Notes under the pieces: model-generated
What the model saw: the letters and a program-made list of their open reading frames with translations, nothing else
The model's database searches: none
What the model was told of the DNA's origin: nothing
Program-made: the position numbers and the translations under genes
Part shown: positions 1-10,843 of the stretch, in pieces
Position numbering within the stretch: the first letter of the stretch is position 1
Layout of the letters: every line of letters starts with the position of its first letter
DNA from: Tachypleus tridentatus
Lineage: Eukaryota; Arthropoda; Merostomata; Xiphosura; Limulidae
Length of the DNA: 64,000 bases
Reading direction: 5' to 3'
Assembly: GCF_004210375.1 (NCBI RefSeq)
Contig: NC_134834.1
Location: 144,555,009-144,619,008 of the forward strand

Positions 1-675
1 AATTAGTGAAAGTTAACAGCTAGAATATAAAAATAACCTGATTTCTGTATGATACTACTAATATGCTAAATCAGATATAGTGACTCTGCTCACCCCACTT
101 AATTTTATATATTACACATGAATAACCAATTAAAAGCTCAATATGGATTCCACCCAACAGGTTAAGGTGAGTGGTTGACTGCATTACAAGTTGTACACAC
201 AACATTCTGAAGGCAAGTGGGTTTTATGGGTTAAGTTTGTGAAGCATTTAATCAAAAGTTAATCTGTAGGTAAAGAAGTGTATTGTGACTGTGTGTAGGG
301 TGTCACGAAGTGGTAAAATCAGGTTAAACTGTTCTTTGTAAAGTTTGGTACAGAATGTCTGGTGGGAACCACCTGACAACAAACTTTCAAATGATAAATA
401 ATCTTGACTGGTTTGCATTTAGCAACCATTTCAATTATTACATGAACCAGTGCTGAACTTACATGATTTGTAATGCCACACATGCATACATGTCATAGCT
501 AACTTCTGATCTTCCATATTCAATTGACCTGGTAACTTTTTGCATGCATGCACAAAATACCTGTTATGACAAAATATTTACCAAGCAAAGCACTGATACA
601 CTTAACACTTTATTAAATACATAATGCAGACTGATCTTACATGAAATATGGGTGGTTTTTATTTTCTTTCTATAG

Positions 676-869
676 GTCTCTTACGTTTAATTTTTGATGC
701 TCTCTATGATGAGGATTTAATATCGGATGATGCCTTTACCCAATGGCAGAAGAGTGATGACCCAGCAGAAAAAGAAGGGAAAGGTGTGGCTTTGAAGTCA
801 GTGATGTCATTTTTTACCTGGTTAGAGGAAGCTGAGCAGGAATCTGAGGAGTCTGAGCCAGAGTCTTGA
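676..869 (+). CDS. EIF4G: eIF4G, terminal coding exon
   Basis: This exon encodes the extreme C-terminus of the translation initiation scaffold eIF4G, the end of its last HEAT (W2-type) domain, which in animal eIF4G1/3 binds MNK kinases. A pyrimidine-rich stretch ending in TATAG precedes position 676. The first codon is split, with one base coming from the upstream exon, so no ATG in the window is the true start. The reading frame gives FDALYDED, then [15 protein letters not shown], then [20 protein letters not shown] before TGA at 867-869. The block [15 protein letters not shown] and the following FFTWL-EAE are, from memory, nearly identical to the human eIF4G1 C-terminus. The tail is a little longer and more acidic than in vertebrates. 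All earlier exons lie upstream of the window. An eIF4G3-type paralogue cannot be excluded. Confidence 0.87.
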
Positions 870-1030
870 AATAACAGATTAATTAGTTAAATTAATACAA
901 ATGTAGTTTTTTGTTTTTTTTCGTAGTTGGGAAATCTATGGGGATAATGTTTTGTAAAGAAAGACTGACCTTTATTGAACCTTTCTTATGTTTTGAATAA
1001 TAATGCAAATAAAGTTGGTTGGCTAAGAAA
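870..1030 (+). promoter_or_regulatory. eIF4G 3' UTR and candidate poly(A) signal
   Basis: After the stop codon the sequence is AT-rich and non-coding. A canonical AATAAA lies at 1008-1013, about 140 bases after the stop, followed by a GT-rich stretch (GTTGGTTGG) that fits a cleavage-stimulating element. A further AATAAA at 1995-2000 could serve a longer 3' UTR. Which one is used cannot be told from sequence. Confidence 0.55.
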
Positions 1031-2666
1031 GGAAACCAAATACATATAGCCACTCCATTTTATATTATGGTCAGTATTTAGTGTGTTTAGTACATCAAAT
1101 GCCATGGATCCATATAACAGCTACTTATTTTTGTATTAAAAATTTTTTTAGGGATGGAATGAAAAAAGATTCAGTGAAGATTATTTATTTGTTTTTGTTG
1201 TCTGTTTGAATTAAGTTAACATGCGTCACAATTTGTTAAAAATCAAATTGTGTAAAATTGATGCTTTGTAAATCAATTTATTTAATATTTGTAAATTATC
1301 CTGTATTCAGTAAGAATGTCTTTTTTTACTTCAGACAATGAAATGTAGTCATGCTTAACCCTTTCTGCCATGTGCTTAATGTATGTTTACCGAACTGAAA
1401 CTTTATCACCAAAAGGTAAACACTAACAAAAAAAAAATGTAAGTGTAGATTTCATTCACAATCAGTAGTCTCTTTTTTTCTACTAAAGGAAATTTGTCAA
1501 GTATAAATTACACTTTCCATTTAGTATTGTTACTTGTTCTCATTGGTCTGTCTTTAATGTGCTAAGAAATGTGGTCTGTCAAATGTTTGATACATTGGTA
1601 GTTTGTTAATTCTATTCTGAAACAACAACGTATAGAAAGTGAGAGTGGACATCATGTACTAATAATGTATGTACATAATTTTGTCTCTCCATTATTGTTT
1701 GTGAAATAATAAATTGATACAGTGTAAACATATTTGGTTTGGTCTGCTTATGTATGAATTTCTGAGGTAGTTCATTCTCTGTAGCAATGGACATCGGTCC
1801 CAACTTCAGTAATATTTTGTAAGAACTGCTGTACAGATACGTTGATTTCAGGCTTTTCTACAAGTTGATTTAAATAACACTAATGTGTTTTTCTTTCATA
1901 TGTCAATATTGTGCTTAAGAGTACTTAAGTTACCTCTACTTACTGCACTGTTTCTAAAGTGGTTATTTCCTTTATAAAGTATAAAATAACGTGTAATAAA
2001 TAAAATATAAAACCTATAAACTTGAATTATGAAAGTTACATAAGGATGAGATTTTTGTTGATCCGAATTATTAAAAGTTTGAATTTGTTAAAGTGACCCT
2101 TTAGAAGTTGTAGAAAAGTCTTATTTAACTAAACTACAGCTTTGGGCTACAACCTTCCATGCTCTCACCCACATTCAAAATAAATAATTCAAGTGGTGCA
2201 CCAAAGTGTTTCCACTGTCCAAGGAGAATCCTCATGAAGATATTTTCTGCGTTTTATATTGATACTGAGATAAATGCTATTTTGTAGATTTTTAAGCATT
2301 TTTAATTTATTTTTCTTGTCTATTATACCCAATTATGTTTTTGCACCTTAACCTATGCAAGTTGCATTAACGTAACACGTACAAAAAATATGATTAAGCA
2401 ATGGTTAACAGCCACACGTTTATTTTCTTCACTGTTTTATTGTGTTAATTTTTTTATATTTTCATTTTTGCTTTAAAATTTTATTTTGTTACAATGAGCG
2501 ACAGGACTGATCAGAGTAGGTTTTAAAATGGAGACAAGCGTTAACAGTAAAAGAAAGCTACATTACCAAAATTGACTTTGTGGTTTTGGTTACAAGATAC
2601 TGTACAATCAGTTCTGCAATCATAATTACCATCTTAGCTCAATAAGCTTTATCCCCAGTGAACAGA
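1031..2666. other. AT-rich non-coding stretch
   Basis: No reading frame with recognisable protein similarity was found here. It may hold the distal part of the eIF4G 3' UTR. Otherwise it is featureless, with short T and A runs. Confidence 0.5.
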
Positions 2667-2880
2667 TTTGTTTGGTTTGTTTTGAGTTTTATGCAAAGCT
2701 ACACGGGGGCTATCTGCTCTAGTCGTCCCTAATTTAGCAGTGCAAGACTAGAGGGTAGGCAGCTAGTTATCACCACCCACCTGCCAACTCTTGGACTATT
2801 CTTTTACCAATGAATAGTGAGATTGAACACTACATTATACGCCCCCACGGCTGAAAGGGCGAGTATGTTTGGTGTGATGG
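2667..2880 (-). mobile_element. SINE (tRNA-Thr-like family), copy 1, head missing
   Basis: The copy is reversed. It starts with the A/C-rich tail (read as TTTGTTTTGAG on the plus strand), runs through the conserved body (ATTTAGCAGTGCAAGACTAG, CACCACCCACC) and stops at the TGTTTGGTGTGATGG junction. The tRNA-like head with the B box is therefore absent. The body is moderately diverged. No target-site duplication was found. Confidence 0.85.
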
Positions 2881-3944
2881 AAAAGGTTGTTCAATGTACA
2901 AAACTGTTTTGTGTATTATAATGTAATTTATTTTGCGACGTAATATCTAATAATTATCATGACAGCAGTGTAGAAGATTAAGTGTTAGCTGTGACAGTTT
3001 TTATTACATAACTGTAATTGTTTGCAATAACATTGTGTAGATTTTACTAGTATTGTTGACGTCACATCCCTCAAATCTTCAGTATTTTTTGTTACCTTAA
3101 ATGAGTATTGTTACGTTATAGCACCTTTTGTTTAGTGGATAAAAATCTGAAGTCTTCACCGAAGACTTCAATCAGAAGAAAGCTAAAAAATATGAAGTTA
3201 GCTAGTATGTCAGTGATTAACCAAAACGGCTAGTATTTTAAAGCGGGTTTCCCAGTTTAGTGGAGATGAGGAGAATAAGTTGGCCTGCCAAAGAGTTTTC
3301 AACAGTATTTAAACTCGTGTGGGATTTGATGGAAAAGAGAATTATAAGTTGTATATCAAACTGTAGTAACTCAGAGTAATGTAAGTGAATCTATAACAGA
3401 TTGTGTAGTAAAAAACAAAGTAGAGAAAAGTAGTTCTTATTGTCAGTTGGATCCTGAAGTGATTGAATCAGCTTGAGTGGACTTTTGACAAGAAGAGAGT
3501 AACAACTGTAAGGTAATAAATTTTGAACGTACGTTCACCATGTTTTGAATATATTTTAAGACAAGTGGCTTGTGTGCTGTGCGTTTATTGTTAGAATTTA
3601 TCCCCAACAAGTCAGACACTTCCTGCAGAAGAATCGTCAGCTCACTTGTGTGTAAAAACTTGATAACTATAACATTATTACCATATCGTCATTTAATGAA
3701 GTTACAGATCGCCAATAACATGAGTTGACAACTGTGTCAAGCACTTCTACTGAAACAAATCTATCGACTGATCCCATGATGTCATTTTGCCAGGAATGAG
3801 TTACGTTCTATTTGGGTTGGTAATGATCGTTTGTTATGCCAGAATTTTTTTTATTTTAAGAATTCTGAATACATGATGTTTATAACCCCTAAAAGTTGTC
3901 GAAATTTCTTTTGAGCATAAATTGCCTTATGGTGAATTTCTTTT
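2881..3944. other. Non-coding stretch with a short perfect hairpin
   Basis: No gene was recognised. At 3148-3170 the sequence TGAAGTCTT, then CACCG, then AAGACTTCA forms a perfect 9-bp stem with a 5-base loop. The flanking TC and the following ATCAGA extend the pairing imperfectly. Confidence 0.45.
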
Positions 3945-4600
3945 TTGTGGTTGTTTACCATATTCTTCACCGTCAACTATAGCTCGGTCTGATGATTTGT
4001 GTGAATGTTATTTTCAAGTACAAACTCGACTATTTTTCTACAATGATTTATGATTGAAAACATGCAGTTCGTCAAATTTCTGAACATGAAAATAATCGTG
4101 AACATCAAAAGTGTACTTTTATTTACTACAGTCTTTACAAAAAAAATGAGTTAAAGTGGACCAAGCATTGTTGAAACAGTTTACCAAAGAGCAGTTTTAC
4201 TGGCAAAGTGTTCTAAAATGTTACGAAACTCTTGGCAATAATAAGTTCAACATTCTGTGGAAATAGTTTAAGTGTAGGTTCACCCCACTATCAGAATTAT
4301 TAGGAGTATTAAAGTATTATTCACTGAGTGGACTGAACTTCATACTTATCACGTGTTGATCAGTTAACCTTTTCAGGTCAATATGTTAAAGGTCATGTTC
4401 CAATTTAGCGATTTCTGCAATTTATCTCGATTCATGATCAAACAATAGAATACTTAGTTGGTGTTATGTTAAGCAACTTGCAAAAGAATGGCATTTCATT
4501 ATCCGACTGTTGTGGTTAGTCTTTAGAGAATGCCTCAAGTATAGCAAATATTACAGGTCAAGAATTAAGCTTGACGTTTTTATTCCCTACACAGTAATTC
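3945..4600 (+). pseudogene. DUF4371 / hAT-like (ZMYM1-type) transposase pseudogene
   Basis: This is a heavily decayed, intronless remnant of a domesticated-type hAT protein of the ZMYM1/DUF4371 class. Translation in shifting plus-strand frames gives, in the right order, KHAVRQISEHENNREHQKC (near 4055-4110, with TGA where Trp is expected just before), then TFCGNSLSVGSPHYQNY (near 4250-4300), then RFLQFISIHDQTIEYLVG and NGISLSDCCG-stop-SLENASS (near 4408-4545). From memory these correspond to the EHENS-EH, GSPHNGNYLG and SLSDCRGQSYDNASNM blocks of that family. Several in-frame stops and at least two frame changes show that it is dead. The C-terminal hAT dimerisation region is absent. Confidence 0.62.
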
Positions 4601-4740
4601 AATAAACGATGTTGGAAACAGGATTGCAAGTTGTCATATTTTAGTTTTGTGTAGTGATTATTCACCATCTTTGTTGCACCAAATCATCGTTTATAAACGT
4701 TGGTTTCTTTTATTGGTTATGATCGTAACAATGTAAAACC

Positions 4741-5640
4741 GAGGGGAAAAGAGAGCCATGAAGTTTGATCTTCCAAGAATTTGGCGTGAACCCACTGATC
4801 ACTCGAGCAATTACTACTTCTGCATGGTGGACCATTCCAAACCTCAGGCTGGCAAGAATACACCTGCTATCATCCATTGCCTCAGTTGCACACTGCCCTG
4901 AGTTCTCTGTACCCACTCCACCAGAGATAAAGCAGCCAACTTCGGAAGAGAACAGCAAATCAGAAGAGGGGGTAGGCGTTAGAGAGCCACATTACAATTT
5001 CAGAGGTTAGCTATCCCAACCAAAGAGACTCCAATTACTTAATCAGAGATCATGGTCTAATAGAGTCGAATGCCGAGCTTTTGACATCTAGGCTCAAGGA
5101 ATAGGATTTGTTAGATGAATGTGTGCAAGTCGCAAGCGTCACCGACATTTTTCAAGCTTCTTCACTCATTAAGAGTGACTCTGCTTCTGCCACAATGTAT
5201 CCAGTCTGTGGGAGGCAATTGGAATTGTCTGTAACCCGAACGAATGGCGCCTCTTCATTGATAGCTCATCCAGAAGCCTCAAAGCTGTGCTTCTCCATAA
5301 GGGGTACAAGTATCTGTCTCTTCCCCTGACTCATTCAGTGCACCTCAAAGAGGAATACAACAGCTTCAAGACCTTGCGGCTTTTTGGGCAATCACAAGGC
5401 CAAAAATGATGTGGAACTGGTTGAGGATCTGGTGAAGAACTACAGCAAAATGGGCTGCAGGATGTCCCTGAAAGTCCATATCCTTGACGCTCATCTTGAT
5501 AAATTCAAGGAGAACATGGGAGCCATACTCAGAGGAGCAAGGCGAGTGCTTCTACTAAGATTTACTGGATTTTGAACGACGTTACCAAGGAGCGTATAAC
5601 GAAAACATGATGGGAGACTACATTTGGGGGCTGATACGTG
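4741..5640 (+). pseudogene. Degenerate copy of a repetitive Cys-motif gene family (copy A), centre deleted
   Basis: The product family has no function I can name. From memory it is a high-copy uncharacterised protein in arthropod genomes, probably carried by a mobile element. Visible blocks, in order and across several frames, are MKFDLPRIWREPTDHSSNYY with an FCMVDHSKP continuation, a TPPE-type linker, ESDHGLIESNAELLTSRLKE, a CFCHNV block, NEWRLFIDSSSRSLKAVL, HSVHLKEEYNS, GFLGNHKA, MGCRMSLKVHILDAHLDK and FKENMGA. The HSVHLKEEYNS block is joined almost directly to GFLGNHKA near 5360-5385. In the family as I remember it these are separated by a few hundred residues, so the centre has been deleted. 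Multiple stops and frameshifts show that it is a pseudogene. A second member lies at 49200-49948. Confidence 0.65.
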
Positions 5641-5699
5641 AAAGTGATTTACATTAGTCTCAAATCTCGAAAAACTACTCACTGCTAAACATAACTTTA

Positions 5700-7458
5700 G
5701 CGTAAATACATGTAAATCTTGGTTTATGTTTTATTCAGACCTTATTTAAATGAAAATGTGGAAATTTGCCCGTTTTTACATCGAAAATAGGTTAATTTCT
5801 AAATTTCATTATCCAGGTCACAAAAGCACAGTTTGAAGGGGAATAATGGCCATTTTCTGTACTTTTACAACATAAGCAATTAAAAGATAACGCATACCCT
5901 CCAGGAACAAAAGCTGTGTTACATAGCGTTATTTTTTGTCGGTCTCATTTTATATACACGCTTGCTCGTGCTAGGAAGTCTCAGTTCTAATTATTTGATC
6001 AGAATCACTATAAAGAATCAATAATTATTTGTGGATCTGTCTATCGGATACTCACAGAGAGATTAGTAGTTTTTATCTTAAAATACCATAAGTGATAGGA
6101 ATGAGAAATTTTGGTGCCATTACACAGTTTCTCAAATAATATTCTCACGAATTTTAATGAATAATTCTAACGCCAAAGTGGCCATTTCTGGAAGCAAAAG
6201 TACTCGAAATAGAGGAGGAGGAGTTTACAAGTGGAAAGAAAGATTGGTATATGGGAGAGGTGTCGAGTCTAGGAGTTATCTCCTAGAGGTAGGACTTTTG
6301 CATCAGTCATGCTACAAATGCTGACTTGGAGTTACTTGCAGATTGTGCCCTTTAAAAATCGACGTTGGCGAAGGGAAGCGTGAACGACTAACTATTGTCA
6401 GAAGAACCTGGCAACTTCAAGACAGTGCGGGGAGATCTACCGATTTCTCAAATTGCAACCAATCAAAGAACAGCAATTCCAGCTTTAGATGAGAACATGG
6501 TTAATAGAGCAAATCAACTGAATATTCTACTGGTGAATAATTTTTACTACTAGTTAGTTTTCTAGCTGGTGAGGTAATGACACAATTGGGTGAAAGCCAT
6601 GATCAAGAGAGTGGGGTACCTTTCATGACGGAAATCTTCCCTGTCATGTTGACAGTAGCTTCAACATCTTTGGATCATGCAGTGGTTTGTTGCCCTGTAG
6701 ATCTGGATTAGGGATGTACTGTTTACTATAATGTTGCAATCATTGTGAGTGGCTTCCACCCAGAAACAAAATTAGTGGCATATGTTTCTGGCATCTGTTG
6801 GTATTATGAGTAAACAGCTTTGTTCTGTTACACAGGACCTTGTTTAACAGGTCAAGTAGATTTTCTGTAATTTTTCTAGCAGTTTATTGCTGTGCAACAC
6901 CTGATTCTTAGATGATTTAGCCCCCAGGGTTATCAAACGCCTGAATGAGGAGCAGCAAGATAGTTGACAAATTGTTCTATATTAACTGCATTGCCTGTTC
7001 GACCTAGTGAAGGATTACGTGAATCATTAAGCTAAGCTCAAGACTTGAAAAGAGGATTGGTACTGAGAGACTGGCTTCCTGTGCAAGTGATCTGCACTTG
7101 TATAGGAAGGGTACTGGTAATAGGCTTTGTAGATTAGGACATTTTGATAAGTAAGTTAATTACAATAAGCTTAGAAGTAGTCACTTTACATCGACCATCT
7201 GAGAGGAATAAGCCTGCAACAGCAGCTGTAGTAGCAATTTCACTAACAATTAGTGGTAATAATTGGATAATATTTCCATCGTGATGGAATAAGCTCAATC
7301 AGAGGGTTAACAACCAGTAGTCTTCACATGAGAGACTTAAAAGTTAAGATGTAGAAACAGGAACTAAGATGACAATAGTGGACCTTGCATTATTTCAAGC
7401 CTTTCAAATGGATCAAGCAACTCGCAGACTGATCTAGCAAGTACACTACTCACTGCCA
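5700..7458. other. No gene recognised
   Basis: The first 200-300 bases may be the 3' tail of the element carrying the preceding pseudogene. The rest shows no sustained open frame and no family I recognise. Confidence 0.4.
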
Positions 7459-7468
7459 AGCCAATAAG

Positions 7469-7724
7469 TTTGTTTGTTTTGGAATTTCGCACAAAGCTAC
7501 TCGAGGTCTATCTGTGCTAGCCGTCCCTAATTTAGCAGTGTAAGACTAGAGGGAAGGCAGCTAGTCATCACCACCCACCGCCAACTCTTGGGCTACTCTT
7601 TTACCAACGAATAGTGGGATTGACCGTCACATTATAACGCCCCCACAGCTTGGAGGGCGAGCATGTTTGGCGCGAACCCTCAGATTACGAAGCGCACGCC
7701 TTAACGCGCTAGGCCATGCCAGGC
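7469..7724 (-). mobile_element. SINE (tRNA-Thr-like family), copy 2, full length with TSD
   Basis: The copy is reversed and nearly complete, from the A/C-rich tail to the tRNA 5' end (GGCCATGCCAGGC). It is flanked by a perfect 10-bp duplication, AGCCAATAAG, at 7459-7468 and 7725-7734, which proves retrotransposition. Part of the B-box region (GGGGATTCGAACC) is missing between GTTTGGCGCGA and ACCCTCAG. Confidence 0.93.
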
Positions 7725-7734
7725 AGCCAATAAG

Positions 7735-10480
7735 TAGAATAGCTTAATACAAACATGTATAACCTATGGTACCTACAAGATGCTTTGTACCATTGTTATC
7801 AGCTTACAACAGTATTGTGACAAGTAATATTCAAGAATTTTCACAACACAAAGAATGTGTGCAACGTGTGTGTCACCCAGAGAAAAGACTAGTCAAGTCG
7901 GTAAACCATAACAAAAAATTGTTTGGTCTCCTCTGCAGAGGGTAACTCTGCATATCTCTGGTATGCTTTGCTCTATTTCTATTAAACTCATCTTTGCTCA
8001 CTTCACATAGTAAGCCAAAGTTTATTCATTGGTCCAGGCAATCATGAATATATTTCTAAGAAATGGATAGCATAATTCACAGCAATGAGCCAATTTTAAC
8101 AAACTATTTTCTGAATTCAATAAAGTTTTAGGTGTGGTAATGACTCGTATTTCAATTTATCAGCCTCAGTGATGGTTTAGCAGAACGGATAATACAAATT
8201 TCTAGTAATATGCTTAAACTGTTTGTAATTTCGACAAAACTAACTGAGACAAACATTTTCTATATGTAATGATGATATATAGAGAATAGAACAGGGATAA
8301 ACAGGCTGTTCATTGAACAGTCTGCATTTTGTGGCTGCTAATCGATTATTGACAGAACAGTTGCTGATCTGAATAGTAATGGACTTAAAAAGATTGCATT
8401 CCTTGCTTTTCAAGCTTCCAAGTGATACTGAGATGTGATGTATGTAGTAGATTGTAGAATATCACTAGATTAATAACGATTAGAATGAACATGTGATTTA
8501 TAAATCAGTTATTGAAAAGACTAACTTCTTACTTTCAGAAGCATAGAATATAGAATAACCTTTCTGATGCAAAACCTCATCAATAATGATATCTAGTTGA
8601 ATGGTAAGAAACTTGAGTACACGTCTTGGTGCTCATTAGATTCAGTATACCTTCCACAAAGTCGTAATTCGTATGTGTTTTAGCAGCGATTTATTTTGTA
8701 CAGCCTGAAATAAAATAAGTGAATGATTTATAAAATTCGAAATGTAGAAAAGTTTGAAACTTTGAGAACAAATAAAGAGATAAAGTATACATAACGGGAC
8801 TATTAACTAACTCAGGTCGTTAACAAAAGTCGTGTGACGCTAACGATCGAACAAGATCACAAAAAAAAGATAGAAAAAACTCGAAATACATTAAACTATT
8901 TAGCTGGAAACGCATGAGAAGTAGCAACCAATGTTTCTTCTTATTTGCGCCTATCAGCAGTAGCAATTCCATTAAAGAAAGCAACAAGTGGAAGAATATA
9001 TGTAACAAGAGCAAAAATAATCACTCTTTCTCTACACATTCCGAGTTCGTAGGTTCTGATATCTACTTCCATGTCAGTGTATAAGTGCCCAGAAAAAGAT
9101 CTGTCCAAACTATTAACAAGTAACAAATGGATTAGAAGAAGCACGTGTTGAATTAAGAAAGCTGAACTTCTTAATGAATGATAATTATATTAAGTAATAT
9201 AAAACACTTCGACATTGATTGTGGAAGCAGGTCCTGATTTGTTCAGCTTTCCTGTAGAATTTCAGAATGTCCATACTCTGAAGTTTTGAAACTATGCATC
9301 ATTACAAACACCTTGTAAACAGTTAATGTCCATCTCTTGTCTAGTCTAACAACATTTGTAAGGAATAATGTCCGAGGGAAGGAAAGTACTAAACATTAAT
9401 TCTGCTGCAGATTAAACTAAGTTGATAGATGTATCAGAGTTATTGGTAAACATATTGGAAAAAATAAATTGCATTTGTATAAGTGCAATTTTTTCTGAAA
9501 AAATGCATCATAGGTTAACCCAAATAAACACGCCACGATAGCCCATTACTTCAGTTGAGTTTGATGGCCCCTAAATGACACTAACGTCATTACTAATTTT
9601 GGCAGGTAACTTAGACATCACTAATTCTGTCTCTTTATATACTAGTCAGAGGTGTGAGTACCTATAAAAGCATGATGGCAGAATATTAATAAACAATATG
9701 CGTATCGAAACAAACACGAATGTGTAGCAACTTGCATGTGTTTAAAACATTATACAGACTCCATAGATTTTTTGAATAAGTTAAACCAAATTAATCCTCT
9801 AAACAACGACAATGCTAATAAATAATAAGACACCAAAAACTAAGAAGAAATCAATGAGAATGTGGAGACAAAAAATTTTAAACACGGTATTAAGAATTGA
9901 TGAATATGATATTAACTGTGATAAATAACCTGAGAAGAAAGATTGGAAGATGGAGTATGCATGTGATTTTTGTGAATAGCGAGAGAATGTTTCAAGTTTT
10001 ACACTGATACATTCTGTAGGTTTATAGATTTTTCATAGAAGAGACAATACTAACAAAGACGTTCACTTGTGATTTACACCATAACTGTTATACATTTTGT
10101 AACTGGGAGAAAGGCAATTAAAGTGTTGGCACAGGCTAATAGTCAAATGTAAGATTAACAGTACCTAACACAAGTAAAAATAATTGTACAAGACCTAAAT
10201 AGTAGGCTAGGGATGAGGACAGACGTGAAAGTTTGATGTGCATGTTCTCATTGTTCGGTACAAAAAACAAAGAGCAGCACAGTTAGCTCTCTGAAACTCC
10301 AAGTTCCTTGAATGCATGATTTATGGGTATTGGAGTTATTTTGTTTAACTAGTACCTAGTTCACGTTTGTGACTGAGCATTATAACCCCTTTTTAACCAA
10401 TGTACCCAACTGAAACTTTGACTAAATAGAACTTAGTGAGCACTAAGTTTGAAAGTATAACTGACCGGTTTATGTATTCT
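7735..10480. other. AT-rich stretch without recognisable genes
   Basis: Short open frames occur (for example 8820-9144 on the minus strand) but they show no domain, no conserved motif and no splice context. I see no recognisable element. Confidence 0.4.
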
Positions 10481-10843
10481 ATGCCCGTTTCTGATCTCTT
10501 TGCTTGCCATCATGATCCAACCTTTGAAGTTTTACGTATGCTCCAGGATGCCTAGGATTTCCTCTACAGCAAGGGACATGAAGTTATTGAGGAGGGGAAA
10601 AGTGCCAGGTTAATGCTTACCATTAGTAAACCCATGAACAAAGATACATTTCTTGCTGATGTATCTAATTTGAAAGATATAATTGATTTGGTAAATGAGT
10701 TGGAACTGATGTCTCCGAGGGTCAATCTGAATCACGAAGGTTCTGATGATGTTAGGAAGTTCATGAAAGTCACCCATGCTGGATAGTTGGAGTTGACACC
10801 ATTATTTCAAGAAGAACTGAATTTCAAAGTGATCCAGCAGTAG
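10481..10843 (+). pseudogene. Unidentified coding-like remnant
   Basis: From an ATG at 10481 one frame runs 120 codons to TAG at 10841-10843, broken only by TAG codons at 10553-10555 and 10784-10786. The composition is protein-like (for example DPTFEVLRMLQDA, KGHEVIEEGKSARLMLTISK, DIIDLVNELELMSPRVN). That is unlike the surrounding AT-rich DNA, where stops come every few codons. The first stop follows DA and the second follows HAG, so both could be Trp codons mutated to TAG. The frame may extend upstream to about 10430. I do not recognise the family. It could be a processed pseudogene or part of a transposon protein. Confidence 0.45.
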
